A DNA stretch of 64,000 nt from Effrenium voratum (Eukaryota; Sar; Dinophyceae; Suessiales; Symbiodiniaceae): NCBI GenBank assembly GCA_963377175.1, contig CAUJNA010003013.1, positions 431,882-495,881 on the forward strand, in the 5' to 3' direction. The position numbers were made by a program, and so were the translations under genes. Position 1 is the stretch's first letter, and every line of letters begins with the position of its first letter. This document shows, piece by piece, positions 63,050-64,000 of the stretch. A model generated the notes under the pieces. That model worked only from the letters and a program-made list of their open reading frames with translations. It was not told where the DNA came from and did not search any database.

Positions 63050-63420
63050 GGTAGAATCTTCTGTGCCGCGGGGGGGCTAAATGTAACTTGACACTTGGGC
63101 ACGTTGAAAGTTACTTTTTCTCACCCCGGCCCTCCCCCCAACAAAAGTTGGGGGCGTCGCAAAATGTAAGCTGATGATGCTGGAGGGGCAGATGCGGCGC
63201 ATGCGCAGGGGCTATTGAAGCGGGGCAAGTTCGTGAAGTTGTAACTTGGTTATGTGCGAGGTCCAAAATGTAACCTTACGTTTGGCAGGACCCCGGAAGA
63301 AAATGTAATCTTACACTTTTGGGTGCCAAGCCCCAGAAAGGGCAGATTGCATTCTCAGACGTCTCCCACCCTTACCGGGGTGAGATGTAATTATGATGAC
63401 CATGACCCACAAAAGTTTTC
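63050..63420 (+). repeat. Dispersed repeat D-related sequence (copy 3)
   Basis: ATGTAACTTGACACTTGGGC at about 63,080 matches the end of copy 1 at 11,354. CCCCCAACAAAAGTTGGGGG is a small hairpin near 63,136. AATGTAA recurs near 63,162, 63,269 and 63,304, and CAGACGTCTCCCACCC near 63,358 looks like an inverted piece of GGGACGTCTG. Confidence 0.5.
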
Positions 63421-64000
63421 ACCGGCTCATTTGTTTCAGCTGCTAGCGCCTGCTGGGCAGCTTCCCTGATGAAGATGGCGAGCGGGAGCCCCGAAGCTTA
63501 ACGATCGCATTGGCCTGCAGGATGTCATTTGTGTCTAAAGTGCACGCGCCAAGGTTTGGGATGGTGGTGAAAAGCAAATTTACAAGGAGACTGCTTAGTA
63601 AAAAGGAGACGTTCGTTGTGGTTTTAAGTATGGTTGGAGCTTTGCGGTGACATCGCAATCGCATTGCTCGATTTAATTACAAGAGGGCCCATCGGGTTTC
63701 AATCCACAACCGATATGGGGGGGGTGCGCGTGTCTTGAGTTTTGTTGATCTCTTTTCTCCCAGGCTGAGCCAGCGAGGCTGGGAGATCGAGAGGCAGGGT
63801 TTTTGAAAAAAGCCCGTGTGGAAACGGGCAGAACGCGAACTGCCCCAAACTGAGGGGGAACAGAACACTTGTTGAACCAGACCCTTATAGCTGTTGATGG
63901 CATGAAAACGTCCAAGAACAAATGCCTGCAGGTTGCCAAGTCGTTTTCGGGCACGTGTGTTCTTTGTCCTTTCCAACTTGCGTTGCAAGCCTGTCAGACC
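63421..64000. other. Low-copy sequence to the window end, no gene recognised
   Basis: Frames of about 100 codons on the minus strand (63,677-63,988) have no recognised motif and may continue beyond the window. Confidence 0.45.

Overview
The window looks like nuclear DNA of a dinoflagellate. The strongest evidence is a decayed Ty1/copia-like polyprotein at about 12.75-16.42 kb. It has the layout I know from Symbiodiniaceae and related dinoflagellates: a DGGAT aspartic protease site, then an unusual 'HLFAG...GGPPC' module, integrase tail, YVDD reverse transcriptase, RNase H, and a C-terminal hydrophobic segment. Very high repeat content and the near absence of intact genes fit this. The species cannot be named, and assignment to dinoflagellates is inference from one protein family plus architecture. 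A 100-N scaffold gap lies at 23,901-24,000.

Layout. 1-0.8 kb is a degenerate minisatellite. 2.0-28.1 kb is dominated by one composite repeat family built from reusable modules: A (GC-rich), B, C (pyrimidine-rich), P (a hairpin) and J (a segment ending in a CCTGAAGGTAAG-like stretch). Near-complete A-B-C-P-J copies lie at 11.37-12.75 and 17.55-19.07 kb, with many partial copies. Between them sit an inverted duplication around a CA microsatellite (2.35-5.29 kb), a CAT/ATG-rich array (5.83-7.06 kb), a low-copy stretch (7.06-11.2 kb), the copia relic, a 137-bp tandem array (16.56-17.34 kb), TTAAGATT-type AT-rich arrays and a 472-bp foldback element (25.76-26.23 kb).

28.2-40.6 kb is a 69-bp array followed by a large CAT/ATG-rich array that has served as a landing site. 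Two elements are cleanly inserted in it: a 583-bp foldback element (30,615-31,197) and a 7,891-bp terminal-inverted-repeat element (31,360-39,250). Each is flanked by an 8-bp target-site duplication, and intact paralogous units of the same array show what the empty sites looked like. The large element carries a 1.9-kb palindromic tandem array and no transposase that I can recognise, so it is probably non-autonomous.

40.9-43.8 kb is GC-rich and holds frame-broken coding-like sequence. The one convincing long open reading frame of the window is at 45,493-46,578 (361 codons, no recognised family). 47-54 kb holds several short tandem arrays. 54.45-57.90 kb is a CACT/CTCA satellite that switches strand four times. 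57.9-60.9 kb has a ~145-bp array and inverted AAGATTCAAGATT repeats, and 61-64 kb has coding-like patches, a CT microsatellite and dispersed repeats. No rRNA, tRNA, CRISPR array or operon was seen. The content is mainly mobile and self-complementary DNA rather than a set of cooperating genes.
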